Of a stretch of DNA of 37,517 nucleotides, positions 24,016-31,637 are shown one piece after another. Position numbers and translations under genes: made by a program. Source of the stretch: a virus. A model generated the notes under the pieces. The model did no database searches. It saw nothing but the letters and a program-made list of their open reading frames with translations, and was not told where the DNA came from. Location: IMG/VR virus record IMGVR_UViG_3300044635_001626, positions 1 to 37,517 of that record, one strand, 5' to 3'. Position 1 is the first letter of the stretch; every line of letters starts with the position of its first letter.

Positions 24016-24827
24016 TTCGACTGTTTTACAACTCCTCGATGCCCCGCTCTGGCTCGGAACTGCTGCAAGTCATCCTGCACCAGAACCCAGAGATTTACGC
24101 CTCGGCAACCAGCCCGCTACTGGAATACCAGTTTGCGGCGCGGGGTAATCTTGGCTTGCCGGAAGTCCAGTCGCAAGACCATGAACTGATGGAGATTGCC
24201 TTTCTCTCGATGTGCAGGGGAATGGCCGAGTCGTATTACCGGAACCTGACCAATCGGCCTTACATCATCGACAAGAATCGCGGGTGGTCGCATTACTGGG
24301 AATGGGTAGACCAGTGGAACCCAACCCCCAAGATGATTTGCATGGTCCGCGACCTGCGAGCGGTCGTGGCCTCCTTCGAGCGAATCTACCGCAAGTCACG
24401 GCATCTGCCGGTCGGTCCTGACAATCCCGCACAAATTCAAAACATGACCGTTGCCGAACGGGCGCAGTATTGGCTCGGAACTCAGCCGATTGGGCTGGCT
24501 CTCAAGCGAACGGCAGATTTGTTCCAGCGAGGACTCGCCAGCAAAATCCTGTTTGTTCGCTACGAGGACTTGTGCAATCGTCCCGAGGAGACGATGGGCA
24601 ACGTCTATCGCTACCTGGGACTGAAGGAATTCGCCCACGACTTCGGGAACCTCAAAAAAGAAGTTGTCGAGGATGATTCGGTTTTCGGCCCCTACGGTTC
24701 GCACCATGTCGCACCATTTTTGACCAAGGCAAAATCAAACTGGAACGAAGTTCTGGAACCGGCAATCTGTCAACAGATTGTCGCTGCTGCTCCTTGGTTT
24801 TTCAAAGCATTCGAGTACGAGGTATAG
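24012..24827 (+). CDS. PAPS-dependent sulfotransferase (271 aa)
   Basis: A 271-residue protein with both signature regions of the sulfotransferase family. The first is the 5'-phosphosulfate loop near the N-terminus (SSMPRSGSELLQVIL, residues 8-22). The second is the 3'-phosphate binding region MVRDLRAVVASFERIYRK (111-128; R113, S121). A C-terminal YEDLCNRPEETMGNVYRYLG is also typical. These enzymes move a sulfate from PAPS to sugars or proteins. The ATG at 24012 overlaps the fibre stop (ATGA), so enzyme and fibre are made together. Possible targets are the fibre itself or host surface glycans. This is an uncommon cargo for a phage. Confidence 0.8.
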   Translation: MIRLFYNSSMPRSGSELLQVILHQNPEIYASATSPLLEYQFAARGNLGLPEVQSQDHELMEIAFLSMCRGMAESYYRNLTNRPYIIDKNRGWSHYWEWVDQWNPTPKMICMVRDLRAVVASFERIYRKSRHLPVGPDNPAQIQNMTVAERAQYWLGTQPIGLALKRTADLFQRGLASKILFVRYEDLCNRPEETMGNVYRYLGLKEFAHDFGNLKKEVVEDDSVFGPYGSHHVAPFLTKAKSNWNEVLEPAICQQIVAAAPWFFKAFEYEV

Positions 24828-24829
24828 CA

Positions 24830-25171
24830 ATGAGCATTTTTGAAGTCAGCAACCAGATTACGCCAGAGGCTCGGGCCGCTCGCCAACTGCAAAAGGTCAA
24901 CCAGCAATACGACCGGATGGTCGCAGAAGCAAAAGCGGACTTCGACCAGTTTTGGCGAACGGTTGATGGTGTTACTCCGGTCCAGACAATCCAAGCGATG
25001 GGCACTAAGGCACAAGCCTTTTTCATGCTCGCTTACCTGCGGGTGCAAATGCTGATTCAAGCCGCACAACTGATGGGCAAGCCGGAACTGATTACCGAAT
25101 CGGACCTGCTGCCCCCGTACACGTTGACCTTCAAGGCAGACGGCAGCTTGGATTCTGCCGTGCCGAATTAG
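24830..25171 (+). CDS. Unknown protein, helical (113 aa)
   Basis: A 113-residue mostly helical protein beginning MSIFEVSNQITPEARA. The ATG at 24830 has GAGG upstream and lies two bases after the sulfotransferase stop. The pattern FDQFWRTVDGVTPVQTIQAM, followed by AFFMLAYLRVQMLIQ, resembles hypothetical proteins found in phage tail modules, but no function is known to me. It may be a chaperone or a structural connector. Confidence 0.55.
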   Translation: MSIFEVSNQITPEARAARQLQKVNQQYDRMVAEAKADFDQFWRTVDGVTPVQTIQAMGTKAQAFFMLAYLRVQMLIQAAQLMGKPELITESDLLPPYTLTFKADGSLDSAVPN

Positions 25172-25210
25172 GTTTAATTTCAACCAACAAGAAATCAAAC
25201 AGGTAAAAAG

Positions 25211-25630
25211 ATGGCAATCCAATTCAACGTCGCAACCCGTAACGCTCGGCTCGACACCATCGAATCGACCAACGGCACAAGCTGCTCGCTGGAGATTCGT
25301 TCGGGTTCGGCCCCGGCAAACTGCGCAGCGGCCAGCAGCGGAACGATTCTAGCGACAATTAACCTGCCGTCTGACTGGATGGCGGCGGCATCGAGCGGCA
25401 GTAAGGCGATCAACGGCACTTGGCAAGACCTGAGTGCCGACAACACCGGGACCGCTGCCCATTTTCGAGTCTATAACTCCCAAGCCACCAAGGACGGAAC
25501 TACCTGCTTTTTGCAGGGCACGGTGACGGCCACGGGTGGCGGAGGTGATATGGAAGTCAGCTCGACTTCGTTCACTGCTGGGCAAAGTTTTACCGTGAAC
25601 ACCTTCACCCTTACCGATGGAAATGCCTAG
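25211..25630 (+). CDS. Phage structural protein, beta-rich (139 aa)
   Basis: A 139-residue protein beginning MAIQFNVATRNARLDTIE. The pattern (APANCAAASSGTILATINLP, SDWMAAASSGSKAING, ending FTVNTFTLTDGNA) is that of a common phage virion protein seen in many tailed phages near fibre or baseplate genes. It probably forms a small beta-sandwich on the tail. It is separated by a few bases from the next structural gene, so they are likely one transcript. Confidence 0.6.
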   Translation: MAIQFNVATRNARLDTIESTNGTSCSLEIRSGSAPANCAAASSGTILATINLPSDWMAAASSGSKAINGTWQDLSADNTGTAAHFRVYNSQATKDGTTCFLQGTVTATGGGGDMEVSSTSFTAGQSFTVNTFTLTDGNA

Positions 25631-25632
25631 TC

Positions 25633-26085
25633 ATGGCCGATAACGTCACGCTTCCCGGTGCTTCAGAAGTCATCGCTACGGATGAAATCGGCGGCGCACA
25701 GTTTCAGCGAATCAAGCTGATTCATGGTGCCAACGGCATCAACGATGGCGACGTATCGACCGTCAACGGTTTGCCCGTGCAAGGTGTGGGCGAATTGATG
25801 GAGGCGATTGAGGCATTGCGTCAAGCAGTGCAATCGCTGACGCGAAGCATCGGGTTGGCGACGGTCGATGTAACTGGCCGAACAAGGATGCTGGCCGAAA
25901 ACCCGACTGCCGCCAACTTGCAGGCGACTGTCTCGCTGAACGCGGGTCAAACACTTGGAACTGTGACGACCCTAACTAGCTTGACCAACCAAACGCAGAT
26001 GGGCGGGTTTGCGAGCAACGACCAAATTCCGGCTTTGATGCACTTGCAAGCCGACAATCTTCGACGAAACATTTCCGTGACCTAA
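25633..26085 (+). CDS. Virion-associated protein (150 aa)
   Basis: A 150-residue protein beginning MADNVTLPGASEVIAT. The opening (IATDEIGGAQFQRIKLIHGA) and closing (MHLQADNLRRNISVT) are typical of short structural proteins in phage tail modules. A helical stretch in the middle (LMEAIEALRQAVQSLTRSI) may form a trimeric coiled coil. A role as baseplate or appendage connector is likely but unproven. Confidence 0.55.
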   Translation: MADNVTLPGASEVIATDEIGGAQFQRIKLIHGANGINDGDVSTVNGLPVQGVGELMEAIEALRQAVQSLTRSIGLATVDVTGRTRMLAENPTAANLQATVSLNAGQTLGTVTTLTSLTNQTQMGGFASNDQIPALMHLQADNLRRNISVT

Positions 26086-26094
26086 GAGGACGCA

Positions 26095-27531
26095 ATGGCA
26101 ACTACAAACGGCAACCGCAAGATTCTGGACCTGAAACGCTGGGAAATGGTGGCACCTGCACCGCTGTCGCCGGCAGCAGGTCAATTCATCGTGTCGTCGC
26201 GGCATTACCGGCAGCAACAGTTGCTAATTTCCGGCAACACTGGCGCGCTGCTTTACAATCCCAACGAAGATGGTTGGGTGAATTTGCCCTCTCCTGCCCT
26301 TTCGGGAACATTCGGTGGTGGTGCGTGTGGAGTTGCCGTTTCGTTCTCCACTGGAACGACTGTTGGCGCATCGTTTCTCACGGCGACTGCCGGGACCACG
26401 ACCTCAATCACGACCAATCAAACGCTCGCCCGCGACTTGCGAGGCTACTCGGTGTATTTTGTCGGCGGCACCAATGCGGGCAAACTCAAGACGATTGCCT
26501 CGAATACCATCGGGTTAAACTCTGTCATTACGTTTACTGACGCAGAAGCGGTGGCATTTGATGCAACCTCGCAGTTTCGTCTCAAGACACCGGTGTTCTT
26601 TGTAACTGGGGCGGCATCAATCTCGGCTGGTTCTTTCCGCAAATACTGTTACGCCACGAACACTTGGACCACGTTGTCCCAAACCGGTATGCCAGCATCA
26701 CTGGCGACAGATGGAAAACTGTTGTCAACTCCTGCTTGGATTGACGCTGGGTTCAAGTCCTTCGCCACTGGAACGGCAACGGCAGGTGCCAGTACGACGC
26801 TGACCAATTCGGCCAAAGCCTGGGCGACCAACCAGTGGGCAAATTGTCAAATTCGCATCACGGCAGGCACCGGCGCGGGGCAAATTCGTACCGTTGCCTC
26901 GAATACTGGCACCGTGATTACAGTCGGCAGTGCATGGACCGTGACACCGGACGCGACCAGTCAATACAGCTTAGAGGGAAATGACGACTTCATTTACCTC
27001 ATGGGCAATGGTGCGGTCACGCTCTACCGATATTCAATCAGCGGCAACTCTTGGACAACTCTGTCTCCCGGCTTGGCTCGGGCTGGTGCCCCTGGCGCAG
27101 GAATGTCGGGACACTGGGTTCACAGCGTCAGTGCTTCCGATTGGAAGAATGAGAACGCGATTCTAAACGGTCGCTACATTTTTTCTTTCCGTGGTGGTGG
27201 TTCGGCAGCACTCGACCGCTACGACATTGCCGCCAACACTTGGGCATCACTTACTTACTCACCGGCAGTGGAGACGTTTTCGACCGGGACAAAATATGTG
27301 TACAGCAAAGACGCAATTTACGTCGCAAAAGAAGCGACTGGTCGTTGGTTCCGGTTTGACTTAGCTCAGTCCTCGATGGACGGTTGGAGCACAATGCTTT
27401 ACCCGCAAGGAGCGGCTATTGTTGGTGACACAGCTTTCGACGTTACCTACAAGGACGGGGCGACCGAAATCGACTACATCCACATGGTTCTTAATACGTC
27501 CACCATCCACCTTCGCCAAATGGTGATTTAA
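26095..27531 (+). CDS. Kelch-like beta-propeller tail protein (478 aa)
   Basis: A 478-residue protein with repeated kelch-type signatures such as YCYATNTWTTLSQTG, YRYSISGNSWTTLSPG and DRYDIAANTWASLTYSP, about one per propeller blade. Inserts with AGTGAGQIRTVASNTGTVIT occur twice and look like separate beta hairpins. A propeller of this kind is suited to binding sugars or proteins at the host surface. An AGAGGA site precedes the ATG. It overlaps the next small gene by one base. Confidence 0.6.
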   Translation: MATTNGNRKILDLKRWEMVAPAPLSPAAGQFIVSSRHYRQQQLLISGNTGALLYNPNEDGWVNLPSPALSGTFGGGACGVAVSFSTGTTVGASFLTATAGTTTSITTNQTLARDLRGYSVYFVGGTNAGKLKTIASNTIGLNSVITFTDAEAVAFDATSQFRLKTPVFFVTGAASISAGSFRKYCYATNTWTTLSQTGMPASLATDGKLLSTPAWIDAGFKSFATGTATAGASTTLTNSAKAWATNQWANCQIRITAGTGAGQIRTVASNTGTVITVGSAWTVTPDATSQYSLEGNDDFIYLMGNGAVTLYRYSISGNSWTTLSPGLARAGAPGAGMSGHWVHSVSASDWKNENAILNGRYIFSFRGGGSAALDRYDIAANTWASLTYSPAVETFSTGTKYVYSKDAIYVAKEATGRWFRFDLAQSSMDGWSTMLYPQGAAIVGDTAFDVTYKDGATEIDYIHMVLNTSTIHLRQMVI

Positions 27532-27692
27532 TGACAGTGACTCAAATTATCGCCATTCTGGAACGGCGAATTGCCAATCTGAGCCAATTGAAAACGAGTG
27601 CGGAGCAGTTGGGCGACCTGGAACGTGCCGAGCAAATGGCGACCGAAATCGAGACGACTGAGACGACGCTGAGTCAGTTGCGACACCTGTAG
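27531..27692 (+). CDS. Small coiled-coil protein (53 aa)
   Basis: A 53-residue protein (MTVTQIIAILERRIANLSQL at its start) whose ATG overlaps the stop of the propeller gene (TAATG). The whole sequence is an amphipathic helix with regular leucines, likely a coiled coil (LERRIANLSQLKTSAEQLGD). It may serve as an assembly chaperone or oligomerisation helper for its neighbours. Confidence 0.55.
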   Translation: MTVTQIIAILERRIANLSQLKTSAEQLGDLERAEQMATEIETTETTLSQLRHL

Positions 27693-27703
27693 AAAGTTGA
27701 CCG

Positions 27704-28408
27704 ATGAGCCTTCTGCTGCTTTTTAATCAATCAAGCACTGGAGGCGCACAGCTTTCGCAGACGCTTGGCGGATTGACCGCAGCGGCAACTGGCATCGTTC
27801 GACCGTCGAATGTTTACATTCGCCCTGACGGCACCAGTTTTTACTTTCGTCCCGATGGAACATCGTATTATGTTCGTCCTTCTTTGGGCGAAACAGGCGC
27901 TGTTTCCAAAACCCTCGGAATTGCAACGCTATCCGCCACGGGATCGCTTGCGTCTGGGTTAAGCGGCTCGGTCATTAAGACGCTCGGAGCGGCGACCCTT
28001 GCATCGTCTGGATCGCTCGCCTCGGGTCCAAGTGGCCAAGTTGTCAAGACGCTAACAAATGACACTGTAATCTCAAGCGGAATTCTGGCACCTGGCATAT
28101 CAGGTAACGGGTTAGGATCGCTTTCTGCCGCAACTCTCAGCAGCTCCGCTGCGCTCTCGCCGGGTCTAAGCGGTCAGCTTAATCGAGCGCTGGCAACTGC
28201 AACGATTATTAGCGGCGGCATTTTGACAGCAGGCGCGGGCGGAACCGTCAACAGAACGCTTGGGGGTGCTGGTCTTGCGGGTTCCGGCTCGCTTGCCCAA
28301 GGACTGACAGGAACAGTTTCAGAGACGCTCGACTTGACTAGTTTGTCCGCAAGCGGAACACTGACCGGCGGATCGCGTCGTCGCCGACTTATTTGTGCAG
28401 GAGCGTAA
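27704..28408 (+). CDS. Repeat-rich tail appendage protein (234 aa)
   Basis: A 234-residue protein of low complexity. It starts with MSLLLLFNQSSTGGAQLSQT and has a tandem motif of the form VYIRPDGTSFYFRPDGTSYY near residue 40. It continues with about six repeats of roughly 26 residues built around KTLGxATLxxSGSLASG. Such repeats form elongated beta structures in phage appendages. It ends in a basic stretch (GGSRRRRLICAGA). The exact role is unknown. Confidence 0.5.
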   Translation: MSLLLLFNQSSTGGAQLSQTLGGLTAAATGIVRPSNVYIRPDGTSFYFRPDGTSYYVRPSLGETGAVSKTLGIATLSATGSLASGLSGSVIKTLGAATLASSGSLASGPSGQVVKTLTNDTVISSGILAPGISGNGLGSLSAATLSSSAALSPGLSGQLNRALATATIISGGILTAGAGGTVNRTLGGAGLAGSGSLAQGLTGTVSETLDLTSLSASGTLTGGSRRRRLICAGA

Positions 28409-28410
28409 AA

Positions 28411-29199
28411 ATGCAAGTTTTGAAAATTGCGACGGTGGCTACCGTGATTGTTGGTCCGGTTTTGGATTCGGGCGGGCTGGCTGTCACGAGTGCGGTCATT
28501 GGTGACTTTCGGATTACCGCAGGCGGCACGACATCGACGCTCGCATCGCCTGCTACCGCCACGCATTCGCACAACGGACACTATACAATTGCCTTATCCA
28601 CGGGAAACACCGGTTCGATTGGGCTACTAACAATCAGTAGCGGCAATTCAAATCACGCGATGCCCCCCTCAAGGTTTCAGGTCGTAAACGCAGCTACCTA
28701 CGATGCCTTTTTCTCTCAGTTCGTGAATTTTGCCAGTGTCATTTCAGCTGAAATAGCAGGCAGCATTGAGACTGATGATAATAATTGGGATGTCGCTGTC
28801 GCGGTAATCGCCGGCAGGTCGGCCGACAGCGTATGGTCTGAAGCGACAGCTGGTCAAAATTCTAATGGTACGTTCGGATGGCTGGCCCAGTCCGTGAAAG
28901 CAAAAACAGACCAACTAACATTCACCTCCCCGGGCCTGGTCGATGCCAATAGCCTGCTAGGCGCTGGCGGCTCCGGAGCAATCGCCAAAACGATCACGAT
29001 CACTAACGGCGCGTCCCCGCTTGATGGCGTTGAGGTGTGGGTCACGACCGATTCTGCCGGAACAAATGTCGTGGCGGGGACTCTGTCCACCAATTCGTTT
29101 GGCCAGGTTACGTTCATGCTCGACGCAGGAAACTACTACGTCTGGACGCAGCTTGCCGGATACAACTTCACCAACCCAACCTCGATCACGGTGCCATAA
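28411..29199 (+). CDS. Tail appendage protein with C-terminal Ig-like domain (262 aa)
   Basis: A 262-residue protein starting at the ATG at 28411 (MQVLKIATVATVIVG) with GGAG upstream. The N-terminal half is a beta domain often seen in phage tail proteins. The C-terminal 70 residues (KTITITNGASPLDGVEVW to NYYVWTQLAGYNFTN) resemble a carboxypeptidase-regulatory or Ig-like fold, common as sugar- or protein-binding modules on phage surfaces. The stop overlaps the next ATG. Confidence 0.55.
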   Translation: MQVLKIATVATVIVGPVLDSGGLAVTSAVIGDFRITAGGTTSTLASPATATHSHNGHYTIALSTGNTGSIGLLTISSGNSNHAMPPSRFQVVNAATYDAFFSQFVNFASVISAEIAGSIETDDNNWDVAVAVIAGRSADSVWSEATAGQNSNGTFGWLAQSVKAKTDQLTFTSPGLVDANSLLGAGGSGAIAKTITITNGASPLDGVEVWVTTDSAGTNVVAGTLSTNSFGQVTFMLDAGNYYVWTQLAGYNFTNPTSITVP

Positions 29200-29723
29200 T
29201 GACGACAATCGTCGGTTCCCAGGTCACGCCCGTTACCGGATTCAACATCAGCGGGGCTGATTTGATGTCTCGTTTTGACCCTGACTCGATTGCCCGTTTG
29301 GCGGTCGATGAGCGGGCTGCTCCAATCAGCCGGGCGGATGCCGCAATTCATCCGAATGTGACCACCGCAATTTCTGATGCGAAAGGTCGGTTTCTGGCTG
29401 CCGTGCAATTTGGTGGTCGATACCGACACGAAGACTTGAACAACCTGACGGCCGAGAGCCTGGAATACGCCAAGCGGATTGTCTGTACGCTGGCGATGGC
29501 GATGCTGATGGGCCGCAGGCTCGGCAGTCACGCTGAGGAGCGGCAACGTCTGCTCCAGGAGTGCCAGGTGGCGCTTGACTTTCTGTCGGCTGGAAAGGAC
29601 GTGTTTACCTTGACCGCCCAGTTGGATGCAGGCTTGCTTGAAATGCAAGAGACGACCGAATCGACGATTGTGAACCGGAATTTGCGAGTCGATCAGCTCA
29701 AAGGCCACCTTTTTGCTTCGTAG
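29199..29723 (+). CDS. Helical virion protein, possible head-tail connector (174 aa)
   Basis: A 174-residue protein; I chose the ATG at 29199 because it overlaps the previous stop (TAATG). Residues about 25-105 (FDPDSIARLAVDERAAPISR, FLAAVQFGGRYRHEDLNNLT, IVCTLAMAMLMGRR) are helical and recall the gp36/DUF1320 connector family of Mu-like phages, which joins head and tail. The match is by pattern only. The position at the end of the tail block rather than near the capsid argues for caution. Confidence 0.4.
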   Translation: MTTIVGSQVTPVTGFNISGADLMSRFDPDSIARLAVDERAAPISRADAAIHPNVTTAISDAKGRFLAAVQFGGRYRHEDLNNLTAESLEYAKRIVCTLAMAMLMGRRLGSHAEERQRLLQECQVALDFLSAGKDVFTLTAQLDAGLLEMQETTESTIVNRNLRVDQLKGHLFAS

Positions 29724-29728
29724 TCGAT

Positions 29729-29758
29729 TTGCTTTAGCTGCGATAGCCTTTAGAATAT
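29729..29758 (+). promoter_or_regulatory. Candidate rightward promoter with operator (site 8)
   Basis: TTGCTT (29729-29734), a 16-bp spacer and TAGAAT (29751-29756) form a weak sigma-70-like promoter. Operator copy ATAGCCTTTAGAATAT (29743-29758) covers its -10 element, as in the promoter upstream of 3442. It lies in a 101-bp gap before the gene at 29825. Confidence 0.45.
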
Positions 29759-29824
29759 CGACCGTTTTGAGGCGTCTGCGGACGTGAAGGCGAACGAGGT
29801 TCTACCAAGAAAGGTTGGTGATCA

Positions 29825-30106
29825 GTGTTCTGGAAATTGATCTTGATTGCGGCTCAGGTGGTTCTGGCGAATCCGCAATTGCTGAATGACTTGCTGGCCA
29901 ACATCAAGGAGTTCATTGACCTGGTGAAGGAAATCTGGGGAGACGACGGAAACAACGTCGTGACCCAGTCCGACTTGGAAGCAAGCGGAATCTTTGCCGG
30001 TCGAGCTGGCGGCTTGGTCGAGTTGATCAAGTGGTTGCTGGCAAACCCCGAGACCTTGCGGGTTGTTATTGAATTCCTGCGGGCAATCGGCGTTCTGAAG
30101 TCTTAG
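29825..30106 (+). CDS. Unknown small amphipathic protein (93 aa)
   Basis: A 93-residue protein from a GTG start, with AAAGG about ten bases upstream. It is rich in amphipathic helices (MFWKLILIAAQVVLAN, LLANIKEFIDLVKEIWG, LVELIKWLLANPETLR). It has no classical signal peptide or clear full transmembrane span, but could associate with membranes. It is the first gene behind operator site 8 and precedes a hairpin and a protease. No family is recognised. Confidence 0.5.
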   Translation: MFWKLILIAAQVVLANPQLLNDLLANIKEFIDLVKEIWGDDGNNVVTQSDLEASGIFAGRAGGLVELIKWLLANPETLRVVIEFLRAIGVLKS

Positions 30107-30116
30107 TCTCACTGCG

Positions 30117-30138
30117 CGGCCAGGTCTCGGCCTGGCCG
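30117..30138 (+). terminator. Probable terminator hairpin
   Basis: CGGCCAGG-TCTCGG-CCTGGCCG is a perfect 8-bp GC-rich stem with a six-base loop, followed by TGTCTTCTTTC. The T tract is interrupted, so termination may be partial. It covers a GTG at 30138 that would otherwise be the first possible start of the protease gene, supporting the later ATG. Confidence 0.5.
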
Positions 30139-30158
30139 TGTCTTCTTTCGAGGGTGGT

Positions 30159-31103
30159 ATGTCTGACCGTTGGTTCTCGATTCCTGACGACATTCGCAGC
30201 GATTACGTAGTTCAAACGGCAAATGCGCCGGTGGTCTGGTCGATTGACAAAAAGTTGTTCCAGCCAATCTGGGACCAGGGGATCACTGGCGAAGGCGTGA
30301 AGGTTTGCGTCTGCGACACCGGGATTGCCAGCCATCCAAACATCCCGAAAGCGGCTCTGGCTCGGAATTTCACTAGCTCCGGCTCTGGCACGACAGACGT
30401 CACCGACCGAAACGGCCATGGCACACATTGCGCCGGGACGATTCTCGGAACGGACGGTATTGGTGTTGCTCCTGGCGCTACCTTGATGGTCGCCAAGGTC
30501 TTGGGAGACAACGGATCGGGTTCGACAACCTGGATTAACTCCGGCTTGCTTTGGGCGGCAGAGAACGGCGCTGACATTGCCAGCCGTTCGCTTGGAGGTG
30601 GCCAGGGTGACCAAGACGACTTGGCAGTAATCAACGAAGCCTATTCTAAAGGGCTGGCGATTGACGTCTGTGCTGCCGGCAATTCCGGGTTTTCTGGCCG
30701 AGGTAACACGATTGGCTATCCGGCCCGCTATGACCTCGGTTTCTGCGTCGGAGCTACCAGGTCTGACGGGCAGATCGCAAACTTCAGCTCTGGCGGGCAG
30801 CAAATGGACGTTGCCTGCCCAGGGGAACAAATCATATCAGCGAGCCACCGGGGGGGGTTCGTTGCGATGAGTGGAACCAGCATGGCCACGCCATGGATGG
30901 CAGGCCTCCTGGCCCTTGTTATTCACAAACGCCGAATAAACGGGCTCCCAGATTTGAAGGGACACGTTCAGTGGCTTGAATTTTTCAAGAACGAGGGATT
31001 TCTTCAGGATCGCGGAGCACCGGGCTTCGACCCTCGATTCGGCAACGGATACCCCGTTATTGACCGTATTTTGTCGTATTTGGTTGACCCTGAATGGGTG
31101 TAA
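30159..31103 (+). CDS. Subtilisin-like serine protease, family S8 (314 aa)
   Basis: A 314-residue protease with the full catalytic set: D53 in VCVCDTGIASHP, H87 in NGHGTHCAG, oxyanion N175 in AAGNSG, and S241 in SGTSMATP. No signal peptide and no long propeptide are present, so it is probably made in the cytoplasm and may act inside the cell or be packaged. The ATG at 30159 is preferred over the GTG at 30138, which lies in a hairpin. Possible targets include phage proteins (for example the giant polyprotein), host proteins or the envelope. Phage-encoded subtilisins are uncommon. Confidence 0.85.
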   Translation: MSDRWFSIPDDIRSDYVVQTANAPVVWSIDKKLFQPIWDQGITGEGVKVCVCDTGIASHPNIPKAALARNFTSSGSGTTDVTDRNGHGTHCAGTILGTDGIGVAPGATLMVAKVLGDNGSGSTTWINSGLLWAAENGADIASRSLGGGQGDQDDLAVINEAYSKGLAIDVCAAGNSGFSGRGNTIGYPARYDLGFCVGATRSDGQIANFSSGGQQMDVACPGEQIISASHRGGFVAMSGTSMATPWMAGLLALVIHKRRINGLPDLKGHVQWLEFFKNEGFLQDRGAPGFDPRFGNGYPVIDRILSYLVDPEWV

Positions 31104-31111
31104 GGAATATC

Positions 31112-31627
31112 ATGAAAGACCTATGCTTGTCTGTTTTGTTGATTTTGGTGCTGGGATTGTCGATTCCCAGTGAAAGCTCGGCCCAGTGCGGCCGAGTGCG
31201 GTCAGTGGTGAAGAACACCTCGGCCAAAGTGATTCGGGCAGCGTCGTCCGCTGCCGTGTCGGCAAAGGGGGTGGTTCTTGAGTCTAAAAATCTGGCTCTA
31301 TCTGCTGGGCGCAATTGTGCTCGCCGTGTTTTGGAAGTACGCACTCGCTGCCCTGTTTCTGGCGTCTCAGCTTTGGGTTCTGTGGCACGTAGCCAAGCTG
31401 TTTTTGGTCAGCTCGGTAAACGCTGCGGGGTGGGCCGTGCCGGAGGTTTGGGAGGGCAACCTGAACAGGGCTTGGGATCACAACACGGAACGGTTTCTCA
31501 AGTACAACTTCCGTGGTTTGCCAACGATCAAAAACAAACCAAAGGACCAGCCGTAACGTCGGCCCCGAGATTTCGCAGCGTGCTCGAGCGCCCCGCCAAC
31601 TGTGCCAACGGCACCTGTGTGAAGTAG
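31112..31627 (+). CDS. Exported protein with embedded second gene (171 aa)
   Basis: A 171-residue protein starting at ATG 31112, with AAGGAA upstream and a clear signal peptide (MKDLCLSVLLILVLGLS, cut after SSA or so). The mature part is basic, has scattered cysteines and ends in RPANCANGTCVK. An independent reading frame (31278-31556) lies entirely within it, so much of its middle may be constrained by that gene. The layout recalls Rz/Rz1 spanin pairs, though here the outer protein has the signal peptide. No family is recognised. Confidence 0.5.
   Translation: MKDLCLSVLLILVLGLSIPSESSAQCGRVRSVVKNTSAKVIRAASSAAVSAKGVVLESKNLALSAGRNCARRVLEVRTRCPVSGVSALGSVARSQAVFGQLGKRCGVGRAGGLGGQPEQGLGSQHGTVSQVQLPWFANDQKQTKGPAVTSAPRFRSVLERPANCANGTCVK
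31278..31556 (+). CDS. Nested two-span membrane protein (92 aa)
   Basis: A 92-residue frame lying inside the previous gene in another frame. It starts at TTG 31278, three bases after GGGGGTGG, the same spacer and start-codon pattern used by the gene at 31638. It has two hydrophobic spans (WLYLLGAIVLAVFWKYALAA and LFLASQLWVLWHVAKLFLV) and a soluble tail with NRAWDHNTERFLKYNF. The composition is that of a real membrane protein rather than a chance frame. It could be a holin or membrane partner of the outer gene product. Confidence 0.5.
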   Translation: MSLKIWLYLLGAIVLAVFWKYALAALFLASQLWVLWHVAKLFLVSSVNAAGWAVPEVWEGNLNRAWDHNTERFLKYNFRGLPTIKNKPKDQP

Positions 31628-31637
31628 GGGGTGGCCA

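Noticed and set aside
29199-29723. Firm naming as a gp36-type head-tail connector
   Set aside because: The similarity is only a helical pattern and the gene is not near the capsid genes; it is kept as a low-confidence suggestion.
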